Source: Caulobacteraceae bacterium (GTDB lineage: Bacteria > Pseudomonadota > Alphaproteobacteria > Caulobacterales > Caulobacteraceae). From it: a stretch of 64,000 bases of DNA. The position numbers were made by a program, and so were the translations under genes. Below the pieces are notes generated by a model. The model searched no databases and had not been told where the DNA came from. It was given only the letters and a program-made list of their open reading frames with translations. Each line of letters begins with the position of its first letter. The first letter of the stretch is position 1. This document shows, one piece after another, positions 17,083-26,295 of this stretch. Location: the NCBI GenBank assembly GCA_019748055.1, contig JAIEQC010000005.1, positions 36,326 through 100,325 on the forward strand, given 5' to 3'.

Positions 17083-18531
17083 ATGGACAGCGCCCTCCCC
17101 CTTCCGCCCGACCGCCTCAAGGCCGCGCTCGACGGCCTCGCCGACGGCCTCGCGGAACTCAAGGCGGCGCTGGGCCCCGGCGGCTGGACCGACGACCCGC
17201 AAGAGATCGCGCCCTGGCTGAAAGAGTGGCGCGACCGCTGGCACGGCCACACGCCCCTGATGCTGACCCCGCGTTCGACCGAGGAGGTGACGAAAGCGGT
17301 GACGATCTGCGCCGCCCGCCGCATCCCGATCGTGCCCCAAGGCGGGGCCACCGGCCTCGTCGGCGGCCAGGTCCCTTTCGGCGAGGTTCTGCTGTCGCTC
17401 CGGAAGATGCGCGCGATCCGCGCCGTCTCCCCCCTGGACGACGCCTTGACCGTCGAGGCCGGCGTGACCCTGAAGGAGGCGCAGGACGCCGCGCTCGCCG
17501 CCGGCCGCCGCTTCCCGCTCAGCCTCGCCGCCGAAGGGACCGCTACCATCGGCGGCGTGATCTCCACCAACGCCGGCGGCGTGCAGGTCCTGCGCTACGG
17601 TATGATGCGCGACCTGGTGCTGGGCCTCGAGGCGGTCCTGCCCGACGGCCGGGTCTTCAACGGGCTCAAGACCCTGCGGAAGGACAACACCGGCTACGAC
17701 CTGAAGCAGCTGCTGATCGGCGCCGAGGGCACCTTGGGCGTCGTCACGGCCGCGACGCTGAAGCTGTTTCCCCTGCTCCGCTCCCGCGCCACCGCGATCG
17801 TCGGCCTGTCGAGCGCCGCCGACGCCGTCGAGCTTCTGGCCCGCGCCAAGGCCGAGACCGGCGGCGGTGTCGAGGCCTTCGAGATCATGCGCCGCATCGG
17901 CGTGGAGATGGCCGTCCGCAACATCCCCGGCGTGCGCGAGCCGCTGGAAACCGTCACCCCCTGGATCGTCTTGATCGAACTCGCCTCCGGCGAGGATGGG
18001 GCCGCCGAAGCAGCCCTCCAGCGCCTGCTCGAATCCGCCTTCGACCAGGGCTTGGTCATCGACGCCGCCGTGGCAACCAACGAGGCCCAGCGCGCCGCCT
18101 TCTGGAAACTGCGCGAGGAACAGTCCGCCGCTCAAAAGCCGGAGGGCCCGGGCTGGAAGCACGACGTCTCCGTCCCCGTCTCGCGCATCGCAGAGTTCAT
18201 CGACGCCGCCGAGGCCGCGGTCCTCGCCTTCGAGCCCGGCGTCCGCATCAGCGCCTTCGGCCACGTCGGCGACGGCAATCTGCACTACGACGTCATGCGA
18301 CCCTTGGACGCGGACCCCGCCGCCTTCATGGCGCGCCAACCGCAGGGGTCGAAAGTGGTCCACGATCTGGTCGCCGCCTTCGACGGCTCGATCAGCGCCG
18401 AACACGGCCTGGGCCGCCTGAAGACCGACGAGGCGCGTCGCTACAAGTCCGACGTCGAGCAGGACGCCATGCGCGCCGTCCGCGCCGCCCTGGACCCGCA
18501 TCGGATCATGAATCCGGCGGTGCTCTTCTAG
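17083..18531 (+). CDS. FAD-binding oxidoreductase, D-2-hydroxyglutarate/D-lactate dehydrogenase type
   Basis: A 482-aa flavoprotein of the FAD-linked oxidase class. The PCMH FAD-binding domain shows VPQGGATGLVGGQVP and the pyrophosphate-binding TIGGVISTNAGGVQVLRYG; the C-terminal substrate/FAD cap has FGHVGDGNLHYDV, with the metal-binding histidines of D2HGDH-like enzymes, and SAEHGLGRLKTDEA. Such enzymes oxidise D-2-hydroxyacids (D-2-hydroxyglutarate from serine synthesis, D-lactate) to 2-oxoacids and pass electrons to ETF or a quinone. The start at ATG 17083 has AAGGGG upstream; a start 15 bases earlier is possible. Which hydroxyacid is preferred cannot be told. Confidence 0.9.
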   Translation: MDSALPLPPDRLKAALDGLADGLAELKAALGPGGWTDDPQEIAPWLKEWRDRWHGHTPLMLTPRSTEEVTKAVTICAARRIPIVPQGGATGLVGGQVPFGEVLLSLRKMRAIRAVSPLDDALTVEAGVTLKEAQDAALAAGRRFPLSLAAEGTATIGGVISTNAGGVQVLRYGMMRDLVLGLEAVLPDGRVFNGLKTLRKDNTGYDLKQLLIGAEGTLGVVTAATLKLFPLLRSRATAIVGLSSAADAVELLARAKAETGGGVEAFEIMRRIGVEMAVRNIPGVREPLETVTPWIVLIELASGEDGAAEAALQRLLESAFDQGLVIDAAVATNEAQRAAFWKLREEQSAAQKPEGPGWKHDVSVPVSRIAEFIDAAEAAVLAFEPGVRISAFGHVGDGNLHYDVMRPLDADPAAFMARQPQGSKVVHDLVAAFDGSISAEHGLGRLKTDEARRYKSDVEQDAMRAVRAALDPHRIMNPAVLF

Positions 18532-18575
18532 CGTCGCGGTTCAAATCGGCGCCGAAGCGGCCTATCTGGGCGCCC

Positions 18576-19343
18576 ATGCTGCTCGTCCTTTCCCCCGCCA
18601 AGCGTCTCGACTTCGCCGAGGCGCCCGCCGACCTGCCGGCCACCCGCCACAGGTTCGAGGACGACGTCCGCAGCCTGTCGGTCACCGCGCGCCGCCAGAC
18701 CCAGGCCGAACTGCGCCGCCTGATGGGCATTTCCGACGACCTGGCCCGGCTGAACCAGCAGCGCTTCAAGGCCTTCGACCCGGCGTGGGACGGGGGGATG
18801 CAGGCCGTCCTCGCCTTCGCCGGCGACGTCTATCAGGGTCTGGACGCCCGCTCGCTGTCGGCCGCCGACCTCGAGTGGGCCCAGGACTGTCTGCGCATCC
18901 TGTCCGGCCTCTACGGCCTGCTGCGCCCTCTGGACCGCATCCAGCCCTACCGCCTCGAAATGGGCACGCGGCTGAAGACCCGGCGCGGCGCCAGCCTCTA
19001 CGACTTCTGGGGCGACCGCATTTCGAAGCAGCTGAACGCCGACGCCGAGGGCCATGCCGACCCGTCCTTGATCAATCTCGCAAGCCAGGAGTATTTCGGC
19101 GCCGTCGACGCCCGCGCGCTGAAGCTGCCGGTCGTCACGTGCCACTTCCGCGAGGGCGCCAAGGACGGCGGAGGCGAGACCCGCATCATCTCCTTCTTCG
19201 CCAAGAAGGCCCGCGGCGCCATGGCCCGCTTCGCCGTCGAGAACCGCATCGACCGCGCGGAAGGCCTCAAGGACTTCGCCGTCGACGGCTATGCCTTCGA
19301 CAAGGCCGGCTCGACGCATTCGGACTGGATATTCACCCGATAA
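18576..19343 (+). CDS. yaaA: peroxide stress protein YaaA
   Basis: A 255-aa member of the YaaA/DUF328 family, which lowers intracellular free iron and protects DNA from hydrogen peroxide. Characteristic blocks are LVLSPAKRLDF at the start, LSGLYGLLRPLDRIQPYRLEMG in the middle and FFAKKARGAMARF plus GYAFDKAGS near the end. The ATG at 18576 fits the family start. It follows the FAD oxidase by 44 bp and may share its transcript. Confidence 0.94.
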   Translation: MLLVLSPAKRLDFAEAPADLPATRHRFEDDVRSLSVTARRQTQAELRRLMGISDDLARLNQQRFKAFDPAWDGGMQAVLAFAGDVYQGLDARSLSAADLEWAQDCLRILSGLYGLLRPLDRIQPYRLEMGTRLKTRRGASLYDFWGDRISKQLNADAEGHADPSLINLASQEYFGAVDARALKLPVVTCHFREGAKDGGGETRIISFFAKKARGAMARFAVENRIDRAEGLKDFAVDGYAFDKAGSTHSDWIFTR

Positions 19344-19431
19344 GGAATATCGTCGGCGGGTCGCCTTGGCGCGTGCGAGAGGCTAGACGGGACAAGACGC
19401 CGACCACGGCGCGCAGGAGACGAGACGACCC

Positions 19432-20283
19432 ATGCTGCAGTGGCCCAAGCGCCCGGCCGCCCCCGGCGAGACCGACAAGCCCGCCCCGCGCGACCTGAAC
19501 GACCTGTCGGGCCAGGTGGCCGTGATCACAGGCTCCACCTCGGGCATCGGCCTGGCCCTGGCCCGCGCCGTGGCGGCGCGCGGCGGCGACGTGGTGCTGA
19601 ACGGCCTGGGCGACCCCTCCGAGATCGAGCGCACCCGCGCCGGCATCGAGGCCGCCTGCGGCGTGCGCGTCCGCTACCACGCCGCCGACATGCGCCGCGG
19701 CGAAGAGGTCGCCGACCTGATCGCTTTTGCAAAGCACGACCTCGGCCGGCTCGACATCCTCGTCAACAACGCCGGGGTCCAGCACGTCGAGGCGATCGAG
19801 AAGTTCCCGTCGGAGAAGTGGGACCAGATCCTCGCCATCAACCTGTCCTCTGCCTTCTACGCCATCCGCGCGGCGGTCCCGATCATGAAGGCTCAGGGTC
19901 GCGGCCGCATCGTCAACGTCGCCTCTGCCCACGGCCTGCGGGCCAGCCCCTACAAGTCCGCCTACGTCGCCGCCAAGCACGGGCTTATCGGCCTGACCAA
20001 GACCGTGGCGCTGGAGCTGGCCAAGGACGGCGTCACCTGCAACGCCATCTGCCCTGGCTTCGTCGAGACGCCGATCGTCGAGAAGCAGATCGCCGACCAG
20101 GCGCGCACCCACGGCATCTCGAAGGAGCGCGTGGTGGACGAAGTCATCCTCGCAAAGCAACCGACCAAGCGCTTCGTCACCTCCGACGAGCTGACCGGCA
20201 TCTTCCTCTATCTGGTCAGCGACCTGGGCGCCTCGGCCACGGGGGCCAGCTTCTCCATCGACGGCGGCTGGACGGCGCAATAG
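19432..20283 (+). CDS. bdhA: D-3-hydroxybutyrate dehydrogenase (short-chain dehydrogenase)
   Basis: A 283-aa SDR that interconverts D-3-hydroxybutyrate and acetoacetate with NAD, in polyhydroxybutyrate and ketone metabolism. Visible are the TGSTSGIG cofactor loop, LVNNAGVQHV, a catalytic S-(x)n-Y-x3-K set (VASAHG ... YVAAKHG), and NAICPGFVETP with the KQPTKRFVT region typical of 3-hydroxybutyrate dehydrogenases. An N-terminal extension of about 25 residues (WPKRPAAPGETDKPAPRD) precedes the SDR fold. GGAGACGAG upstream supports the ATG at 19432. Confidence 0.92.
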   Translation: MLQWPKRPAAPGETDKPAPRDLNDLSGQVAVITGSTSGIGLALARAVAARGGDVVLNGLGDPSEIERTRAGIEAACGVRVRYHAADMRRGEEVADLIAFAKHDLGRLDILVNNAGVQHVEAIEKFPSEKWDQILAINLSSAFYAIRAAVPIMKAQGRGRIVNVASAHGLRASPYKSAYVAAKHGLIGLTKTVALELAKDGVTCNAICPGFVETPIVEKQIADQARTHGISKERVVDEVILAKQPTKRFVTSDELTGIFLYLVSDLGASATGASFSIDGGWTAQ

Positions 20284-20293
20284 CGACGAGACC

Positions 20294-20306
20294 CACGTTC
20301 GACGTG
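20294..20306. terminator. hairpin between convergent bdhA and response-regulator genes
   Basis: CACGT-TCG-ACGTG, a 5-bp perfect stem with a 3-base loop, in the 34-bp gap between convergent stop codons. A weak bidirectional terminator candidate. Confidence 0.35.
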
Positions 20307-20317
20307 AAACGCTCTGC

Positions 20318-20773
20318 TCAATGCGGCGCGACGTCGGGCGGCGGGGTTGTCAGCCAGGGAGCGAGGCGGAAGCGGCGCGGGGCGACGCCTACCGTGCGGG
20401 TGGTGATGAACTGGCGGGCGAAGGCGATCACGGCGCGAAGGGTTCGTTCGTCGAACGGCTTGCAGACCGCGCCGAGGGCCCCCGAGAAGCCCTCGGGAAT
20501 CTGTTCCGGATTGGCGGTCAGGAAGATGACCGCGGCGCCGTGCTCGGCCACCAGCCGGTGTGCGATCTGGGGGCCCGTCATTCCGTCCATCAGGTTGACG
20601 TCGACCAGGGCAAGATCGGGCCTCTCACGCGACGCCACCGCGAAGGCCCCTCGAGTGTCGACGGCGACGCCCACAACCTCGCATCCCGCATCGAGCAGGA
20701 CGAGTTCCAGTTCCATCGCCAGAAGGGCCTGATCTTCGACGATCATGACCCGCAGCCCGTCGGCGCTCGTCAC
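20318..20773 (-). CDS. single-domain response regulator
   Basis: A 151-aa receiver-only response regulator. The acidic pocket is VEDQ near residue 12, the phospho-acceptor Asp is in LALVDVNLMDG, the switch Thr in FLTANPE and the Lys in VCKPFDE. No output domain follows; the 25-residue tail is basic then Pro-rich. It starts with GTG at 20773 with GGGGG ten bases upstream. It is divergent from a kinase-like gene (20917) over 143 bp, suggesting a functional pair. Receiver-only regulators commonly act through protein-protein contact or in phosphorelays. Confidence 0.9.
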   Translation of the reverse strand: MTSADGLRVMIVEDQALLAMELELVLLDAGCEVVGVAVDTRGAFAVASRERPDLALVDVNLMDGMTGPQIAHRLVAEHGAAVIFLTANPEQIPEGFSGALGAVCKPFDERTLRAVIAFARQFITTRTVGVAPRRFRLAPWLTTPPPDVAPH

Positions 20774-20916
20774 TGAATGCGGCCCCCACTGTCGCGATTG
20801 GGCAGGCCGCGAAACGACATCAGTGTCGGCGACCGGACACTTCCAACGTGCCCATGGCAGGTTGGTTCAAGCCAAGCTATTAAAAATCCGGGGATTCGGA
20901 GCCGCGGAGTTCGGTG

Positions 20917-21516
20917 ATGGCGGAAATGTCGCGTGGTGGTTTCGCCGAACCGTCTTCGACGAGGCCTGATGCTTGCTGTCGTTTTCTGCAGACGCTGGTG
21001 TCGATCCGGTTGAAGACCGTCGACGATCCGGAGTCTCGCAGACATCTGGGCTGGATCAGCGACATGGCGGCCGCGATCGGCCTCATGAGCGAACGCCAGG
21101 CGCAGGGCGATCCCTTCGACGCATATGTCGACGAAGTCCTGGCTTTCTGGCGGCGCAGTCTTGAAGGGCGCGGTGTGCGGCTGGAGGTGCGGGGTCGGGT
21201 CGGCGATCTGCCGGAGGCGCAGCGCCTGCCGTTGGCCGTCATCCTCCACGAGTTGCTGACCAACGCCGTCCGTCACGCCTTCGCAGACGGAGCAACCGGC
21301 GCGGTCGCGGTCGCCTTTTCGGCCACCCGCTCCGGGCTCAGCCTCGTCGTTCGCGACACCGGCGAAGGTGCGGTGGAGCCTCGTGCTGGAGACGGTCTGG
21401 CCCTGATCGAAGGGCTGGTCGCACAGTTGGGCGGCTCCATGGCTGTCGAGACGTCTAAAGGCGCGGGATTCGGCGTGCGGATCGGCCTGCCCTCCGGCGC
21501 CGAGCGCCTGAACTGA
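20917..21516 (+). CDS. histidine kinase-like ATPase protein lacking the usual phospho-histidine
   Basis: A 199-aa soluble protein with a complete HATPase_c domain: N box HELLTNAVRHAF, G1 box VRDTGEGA, G2 box GDGLALIEGL, and an LVAQLGGSM ending typical of HisKA_2/HWE kinases. The preceding helical part (LVSIRLKTVDDPESRRHL...IGLMSER) resembles the HisKA_2 dimerisation helix pair, but where family members have HRVKNNLQ this protein reads DACCRFLQ, so the phospho-acceptor His is missing. It may bind rather than phosphorylate its partner, act as a phosphatase, or dimerise with another kinase. The ATG at 20917 has GGAG seven bases upstream; a GTG at 20914 is an alternative. The divergent neighbour is a receiver-only regulator. 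Confidence 0.8.
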   Translation: MAEMSRGGFAEPSSTRPDACCRFLQTLVSIRLKTVDDPESRRHLGWISDMAAAIGLMSERQAQGDPFDAYVDEVLAFWRRSLEGRGVRLEVRGRVGDLPEAQRLPLAVILHELLTNAVRHAFADGATGAVAVAFSATRSGLSLVVRDTGEGAVEPRAGDGLALIEGLVAQLGGSMAVETSKGAGFGVRIGLPSGAERLN

Positions 21517-21595
21517 TCGAGCGAAACCCGGTGTGATCCCATTGAGGTGTCAGCTTGGCGTAAGCCAGGACGTCGTCCCTCGCCCGGTGTTCCCC

Positions 21596-23881
21596 ATGCC
21601 CTCGTCGCTCCCGTCGCCGTCTCGCCGTTCGTTGTTGGGAGGAGCCGGACTTCTGGCGGCCAGCTTCATGGTCTCGGCCCGCTCGGCATCGGCAAAGGAC
21701 GCCCGGGCTCGCCACGCCGCCCGCATCGACGATCTGATCTCCCGCATGACGATCGAGGAAAAGGCGGGCCAGTTGAGCCTGTTCAACGACCCCTTCCGGT
21801 TCCGGCCGCAAGAGATCAATCCGGTCGACAAGGACGGCGATCCAGCGCGCCTCGCCGAAATGATCCGAAAGGGTGAAGTGGGGTCGCTGTTCAACGGGGT
21901 CGGGGCCGCCGGGGCCCGCACGATCCAGGACATTGCGGTGAAGGAAAGCCGTCTGGGTGTCCCTCTGCTGTTCGCGGCAGACGTGATCCACGGACTGTTC
22001 ACGGTGTTCCCGGTCCCGCTGGGAGAGGCTGCAGCATGGGACGCAGGGCTGGCGGAACGGACCGCCCGGGCCGCTGCGCGCGAATCCGCCGCTTCGGGCA
22101 TCCACCAGACCTATGCGCCGATGGTCGACGTCGGCCGAGACCAGCGCTGGGGACGAGTCGTCGAGGGAGCCGGCGAGGACGTCTTCTTGGGGTCGGTGCT
22201 CGCCGCCGCGCGCGTCCGGGGCTTCCAGGGCCCCGATCTGACGGCGAAGGACGCCGTGCTGGCCACCCCGAAACATTTCGCAGCTTACGGCGCCGCTGAG
22301 GCGGGCCTCGATTACAACACCGTTGACATGTCCGAGCAGCGGTTGAGAGGCGTGTATTTGCCGCCCTTCAAGGCCGGGTTCGATGCGGGCGCCCTGTCGA
22401 CCATGAGCGCCTTCAACGAGGTGAACGGCGTTCCAGCGACCGGAAGCGAGTGGTTGCTCACGGACATCCTGCGAGAAGAGTGGGGTTTTGAGGGCTATGT
22501 CGTCTCCGACTTCACCTCAGGGGAAGAACTGATCGCCCACGGCTTCGCCGAGGATGGCCGGGACGCCGCGCGGATCGCCCTGCTGGCCGGGGTCGACATG
22601 AGCATGGTCTCGGGCCTGTACAACGCGCACATTCCGGATCTGGTGGCCAGGGGCGACGTGCCCCTGGCGGTCGTCGACCGATCGGTTCGTCGGGTGCTGG
22701 GGGTGAAGGCGGCGCTCGGGCTGTTCGACGATCCGTACAAGGGCGCCGACGTAGAGATCGAGCGGCGCGAGGTGAACGCAGGCGAGCACCACGCGCTCGC
22801 CCGTAAGGCCGGTCGGAAGTCGGTCGTGATGCTCAAGAACGAAGGCGACCTGCTGCCGCTGCCGAAGACGGGCAAGCGCATCGCCGTGATCGGTCCCGCG
22901 GCGGATGACGACGTCTTCGGTCCCTGGACGATCTGGGGCGACCGCAGTCGCGCCGTGTCCTTGGAAAGCGGTCTGCGAGCGGCCCTGGGCCCCGACGCGC
23001 TTCTGACCTTCGTGCGGGGCGCTGACCCCGAAGCCGCCATAGTCGGCGGCGTAGAGGCGGCGGTCGCGGCCGCTCGGGCGGCGGACGTGGTGATCCTGGC
23101 GGTCGGGGAGTCGACGCCGATGTCGGCTGAGGCCCAATCGCGGGCAGAGATCGTGGTGCCGGAACCCCAGCAGGCGCTGGCGGAAGCGGTGAAGGCCGTC
23201 GGCAAGCCGACCGTGGTGCTGCTGAGGACGGGGCGTGGGTTGGCTCTCAAGGGCGCGATCAGGGACGCCGACGCGATCCTTGTGACATGGTTTCTGGGCA
23301 GCCAGCACGGGCACGCGCTGGCCGACCTGCTCTTCGGAGACCATGCGCCGCAAGGCCGTCTGCCGATCAGTTTTCCCCACGTGTCGGGGCAGCAGCCTTT
23401 CCACTATGACCACAAGCCGACCGGGCGCCCTGCCGATCCCGCGCCCCCGCGCGAAGAGTATCGGACCCAGTTCCGAGAGGCGCCCCACAGTGCCGCCTTC
23501 GCCTTCGGTCATGGTTTGACCTACGGCCGCGTGACCTATGGCCCGACCCAAACGTCGACGGCGACGATGCCATGGGACGGTCGACTGGAAGTCGCCGTCG
23601 ATGTCAGCAACGCCGGCAGGGTCGCAGCTGAGGAAACCGTTCAGCTCTACGTGAGGGACCGCGTGGCCCGCCTGACCAGACCGGTGCGCGAGCTCAGGGG
23701 ATTTCGGAAGGTTCGGCTGGCGCCCAGCGAGACGAGGCGGGTCGCTTTCGAGATCGACCGAACCGCGCTCCTGTACATGGGCCCGGAAAACCGGTGGACC
23801 GTCGAACCGGGCGAGTTCGACGTCTGGCTTGCGCCGAACGCTCAGGCGGGCGAGCCCGCCCGGTTCGAGTTGACGCGCTGA
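21596..23881 (+). CDS. bglX: glycoside hydrolase family 3 beta-glucosidase, Tat-exported
   Basis: A 761-aa GH3 enzyme of the BglX type, releasing glucose from beta-glucosides in the periplasm. It starts with a twin-arginine signal (SRRSLLGGAGLLAASF, residues 9-24). The TIM-barrel domain has KHFAAYG and the nucleophile Asp in EGYVVSDFTS; the second domain has a VGES...SAEAQSR segment in the acid/base region; a C-terminal fibronectin-III-like domain (VDVSNAGRVAAEETVQLYV) closes the protein. The start at ATG 21596 is chosen because the Tat motif begins there. It sits 79 bp behind the kinase-like gene on the same strand. Tat export fits the tatABC genes at 12.8-14.5 kb. Confidence 0.93.
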   Translation: MPSSLPSPSRRSLLGGAGLLAASFMVSARSASAKDARARHAARIDDLISRMTIEEKAGQLSLFNDPFRFRPQEINPVDKDGDPARLAEMIRKGEVGSLFNGVGAAGARTIQDIAVKESRLGVPLLFAADVIHGLFTVFPVPLGEAAAWDAGLAERTARAAARESAASGIHQTYAPMVDVGRDQRWGRVVEGAGEDVFLGSVLAAARVRGFQGPDLTAKDAVLATPKHFAAYGAAEAGLDYNTVDMSEQRLRGVYLPPFKAGFDAGALSTMSAFNEVNGVPATGSEWLLTDILREEWGFEGYVVSDFTSGEELIAHGFAEDGRDAARIALLAGVDMSMVSGLYNAHIPDLVARGDVPLAVVDRSVRRVLGVKAALGLFDDPYKGADVEIERREVNAGEHHALARKAGRKSVVMLKNEGDLLPLPKTGKRIAVIGPAADDDVFGPWTIWGDRSRAVSLESGLRAALGPDALLTFVRGADPEAAIVGGVEAAVAAARAADVVILAVGESTPMSAEAQSRAEIVVPEPQQALAEAVKAVGKPTVVLLRTGRGLALKGAIRDADAILVTWFLGSQHGHALADLLFGDHAPQGRLPISFPHVSGQQPFHYDHKPTGRPADPAPPREEYRTQFREAPHSAAFAFGHGLTYGRVTYGPTQTSTATMPWDGRLEVAVDVSNAGRVAAEETVQLYVRDRVARLTRPVRELRGFRKVRLAPSETRRVAFEIDRTALLYMGPENRWTVEPGEFDVWLAPNAQAGEPARFELTR

Positions 23882-23887
23882 CGCGTC
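23872..23887. terminator. hairpin across convergent bglX and hypothetical gene ends
   Basis: GACGCG-CTGA-CGCGTC, a 6-bp perfect stem that carries the bglX stop codon in its loop. Candidate bidirectional terminator. Confidence 0.45.
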
Positions 23888-24336
23888 TACTGCTCCTGCA
23901 TCACGCGGCGGGCGTTCACCGCAAAGGTCTGGGCATCGTCGAAATAGCCCTGCTTGCCCGTCGAGGCGGCGCACACCTGTTCACGCACGTCCTCGACGAG
24001 CGAGCCGGAGTTGATCGTCTCCCACGATCCGTCACCGACGAAGTCTTCCGACGCCGAGCTGCCGTCGATGTAGAAGAAGGACGACCGGATCGTCTGGTAC
24101 CGGGGTCGCGAGCAGTCGATGTCGATCAGCGACGTTGCCCAGTCGAACTGCCCCGGGTCGGACTGGCCGGTCACGAGGGCCGTGTTGATCCGACGTATAT
24201 TGCCGGTGACCCTCATCGAACTCCAATCCACGGCCATGACGGCCGCGTCGGACACGGCGACGGCCTCCCATTCTTCAGCGACGGCCGCGCCCGCGCTGAG
24301 AACCAAGGCTGCCGCCCCAAGAATCATCGACTTCAT
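23887..24336 (-). CDS. secreted protein, surface-adhesin-E-like, unknown function
   Basis: A 149-aa exported protein with a Sec signal peptide (MKSMILGAAALVLSAGAAVA, residues 1-20). The mature part opens W-E-A-V-A-V-S then an AVDWSSMRVTGNIRRI segment and a D-I-D-C pair, which loosely resembles the small surface-adhesin protein E fold found in many proteobacterial periplasmic proteins. Two Cys (in DIDCS and QVCAAS) could form a disulfide. The start at 24336 is fixed by GGGAGGGCAGAC and the signal peptide. The family match is by pattern only and the role unknown. Confidence 0.7.
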   Translation of the reverse strand: MKSMILGAAALVLSAGAAVAEEWEAVAVSDAAVMAVDWSSMRVTGNIRRINTALVTGQSDPGQFDWATSLIDIDCSRPRYQTIRSSFFYIDGSSASEDFVGDGSWETINSGSLVEDVREQVCAASTGKQGYFDDAQTFAVNARRVMQEQ

Positions 24337-24424
24337 GTCTGCCCTCCCGGCAAGTTGAACCCGGTGCAATCTGCGCCTCGGCTGCAAGAACGTCGAGGTC
24401 CGCGTCGCCCACGATTCCTGACGA

Positions 24425-26209
24425 TCAGCCTGCCAGAACCTCGGGCGTGAGGCGCAGCAGCAGAGCGCCGCCCTGCCCGACGGCGGCCAAGCGGCTGGAG
24501 GCATGACCGAGGACGTTGGCGGCGTAGACCTCATAGAGGGCGATGCGGCCCTCCAGGAAGGCCGGGTCGCCCTGGCCCGCGTCCAGCTCCGCTCGCGCTT
24601 CCAGCGCGCCGCGCGCCAGCAGCCAGCCGCCGATCACGTCGCCCATCAGCCTAAGATAGGCGTCAGCCCCAGCCAGCACGTCGGCGGCCCGCGCCGGGTC
24701 GGCCTTGGCGTCCAGCAGCCACAGGGTGGCGTCCTCGACCGCCTCGATCGCGGCGCCCAGCCGCTCCACCGGCTTACCGGCATACAGGCGCGGCAGGCGG
24801 GCCAGATCGGCTTTCATCTCCGCGATGATCGCCCGCGCCGAGGCGCCGCCGTCCTGTCCCAGCTTGCGGCCGACCAGATCCATCGCCTGAATGCCGTTGG
24901 TGCCTTCATAGATCGGCGCGATCCGTGCGTCGCGATAGTGCTGGGCCGCGCCCGTCTCCTCGATGAAGCCCATGCCGCCGTGGACCTGAACGCCCATGGA
25001 CGCTACCTCGACGCCGACGTCGGTCGACCAGGCCTTGGCGATCGGAGTCAGAAGATCCTCTCGACCCTTCCAGTGCCGGCGCGCCTCCTCGTCCGGCGCG
25101 TGCCGCGCCAGATCGGCTGCCACGCCGCAAGAGAGGCAGATGGCGCGCGCGGCGGCGATCTTGGCCTTCATCACGCCCAGCATGCGCCGCACGTCCGGGT
25201 GATCGACGATCGGCGCACCGGATTCTCCGGTGAACGCGCTGCGGCCCTGGCGGCGGTCGAGCGCATAGGCCAGCGCCGCCTGATAGGCCCGCTCCGCGAT
25301 GCCGACGCCCTCGACGCCTACGGCCAAGCGCGCGGCGTTCATCATGACGAACATGTGCGACAGGCCCTCGTTGGGCCGACCGACCAGCTCCGCCGTCGCG
25401 CCCTCATAGGCCATCACGCAGGTGGGCGAGGCGTGGATGCCCAGCTTGTGCTCCACCCCCACTGGCCGGAAGGCGTTGCGGTCGCCCAGCGAGCCATCCG
25501 GCTTCACCAGGAACTTGGGCGCCAGGAACAGGCTGATCCCCTTCGGTCCCGGGGGCGCGTCCGGAAGGCGGGCCAGCACCAGGTGGATGATGTTGTCGGT
25601 CGCGTCGTGGTCGCCCCAGGTGATGAAGATCTTCTGGCCGGTCAGGGCATAGGTCCCGTCGCCTTTGGGCACGGCCGTGGCCGTTAGCGCGCCCAGGTCC
25701 GAGCCGGCGCCCGGCTCCGTAAGGACCATCGCCCCGGTCCACTCGCCGGAGACGAGGCGGGTGAGATAGGTCTCCTTCTGCGCCTCGGTGCCGTGCTCCT
25801 CCAGCGCCTCGATGGCGGCCAGCGACAGCATGGGGCACAGGCCGAACGCCATGTTTGCCGCGTGCACCGTCTCATAGGCGGCCAGTTCAAGCGCCTTGGG
25901 CAGGCCCTGCCCGCCCGCGTGGACCGGCGCTGCCAGCCCCAGCCAGCCGCCCGCGGCGAACTGACGATAGGCGTCGGCGAAGCCCGGCGCGGCCGTCACT
26001 GCGCCGTTGGCGTAGTGCGCGCCGGCCTGGTCGCCGGGACGGTTCAGCGGCGCGAGCACGTCCTGCGAAAACTGCCCCGCGGCCTCCAGCACGGCGGCGA
26101 CCACGTCGTCGTCGCAGTCGGGAAAGGCGCCGGTCGCCAGCGCCTGATCGAGGCCGGCGACGGACTTGAGGGTGAAGGAGATCTCCCGCAGAGGGGCGCG
26201 ATAGGTCAT
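24425..26209 (-). CDS. acyl-CoA dehydrogenase, long (about 595 aa) FadE/DmdC-type
   Basis: A 594-aa flavoprotein that forms the 2,3-double bond of acyl-CoA. Blocks: MVLTEPGAGSDLGAL (flavin-binding), ITGWGDH-like FITWGDHDATDNIIH, GVEHKLGIHASPTCVM, and the C-terminal QVHGGMGFIEETGAAQHYRDARIAPIYEGTNGIQ. The extra C-terminal domain and the MTYRAPLREISFTL start are those of the class often named 3-methylmercaptopropionyl-CoA dehydrogenase (DmdC), though many members act on ordinary fatty acyl-CoA; no other DMSP genes are here, so I do not adopt that name. The start at 26209 is chosen from this conserved N-terminus. It diverges from the cytochrome b561 gene. Confidence 0.92.
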   Translation of the reverse strand: MTYRAPLREISFTLKSVAGLDQALATGAFPDCDDDVVAAVLEAAGQFSQDVLAPLNRPGDQAGAHYANGAVTAAPGFADAYRQFAAGGWLGLAAPVHAGGQGLPKALELAAYETVHAANMAFGLCPMLSLAAIEALEEHGTEAQKETYLTRLVSGEWTGAMVLTEPGAGSDLGALTATAVPKGDGTYALTGQKIFITWGDHDATDNIIHLVLARLPDAPPGPKGISLFLAPKFLVKPDGSLGDRNAFRPVGVEHKLGIHASPTCVMAYEGATAELVGRPNEGLSHMFVMMNAARLAVGVEGVGIAERAYQAALAYALDRRQGRSAFTGESGAPIVDHPDVRRMLGVMKAKIAAARAICLSCGVAADLARHAPDEEARRHWKGREDLLTPIAKAWSTDVGVEVASMGVQVHGGMGFIEETGAAQHYRDARIAPIYEGTNGIQAMDLVGRKLGQDGGASARAIIAEMKADLARLPRLYAGKPVERLGAAIEAVEDATLWLLDAKADPARAADVLAGADAYLRLMGDVIGGWLLARGALEARAELDAGQGDPAFLEGRIALYEVYAANVLGHASSRLAAVGQGGALLLRLTPEVLAG

Positions 26210-26295
26210 GTCGTGTCTCGGTTTCTGTCGGGCGTCTTGGCGAAGCGGCGCCGATGGCCCAAGGTGACCCTGTGCCGCAGCGGAAGGGAAGTCCC

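Noticed and set aside
24425..26209. Naming the acyl-CoA dehydrogenase DmdC (3-methylmercaptopropionyl-CoA dehydrogenase)
   Set aside because: The domain layout fits, but no other DMSP demethylation gene is in the window and many relatives act on fatty acyl-CoA.
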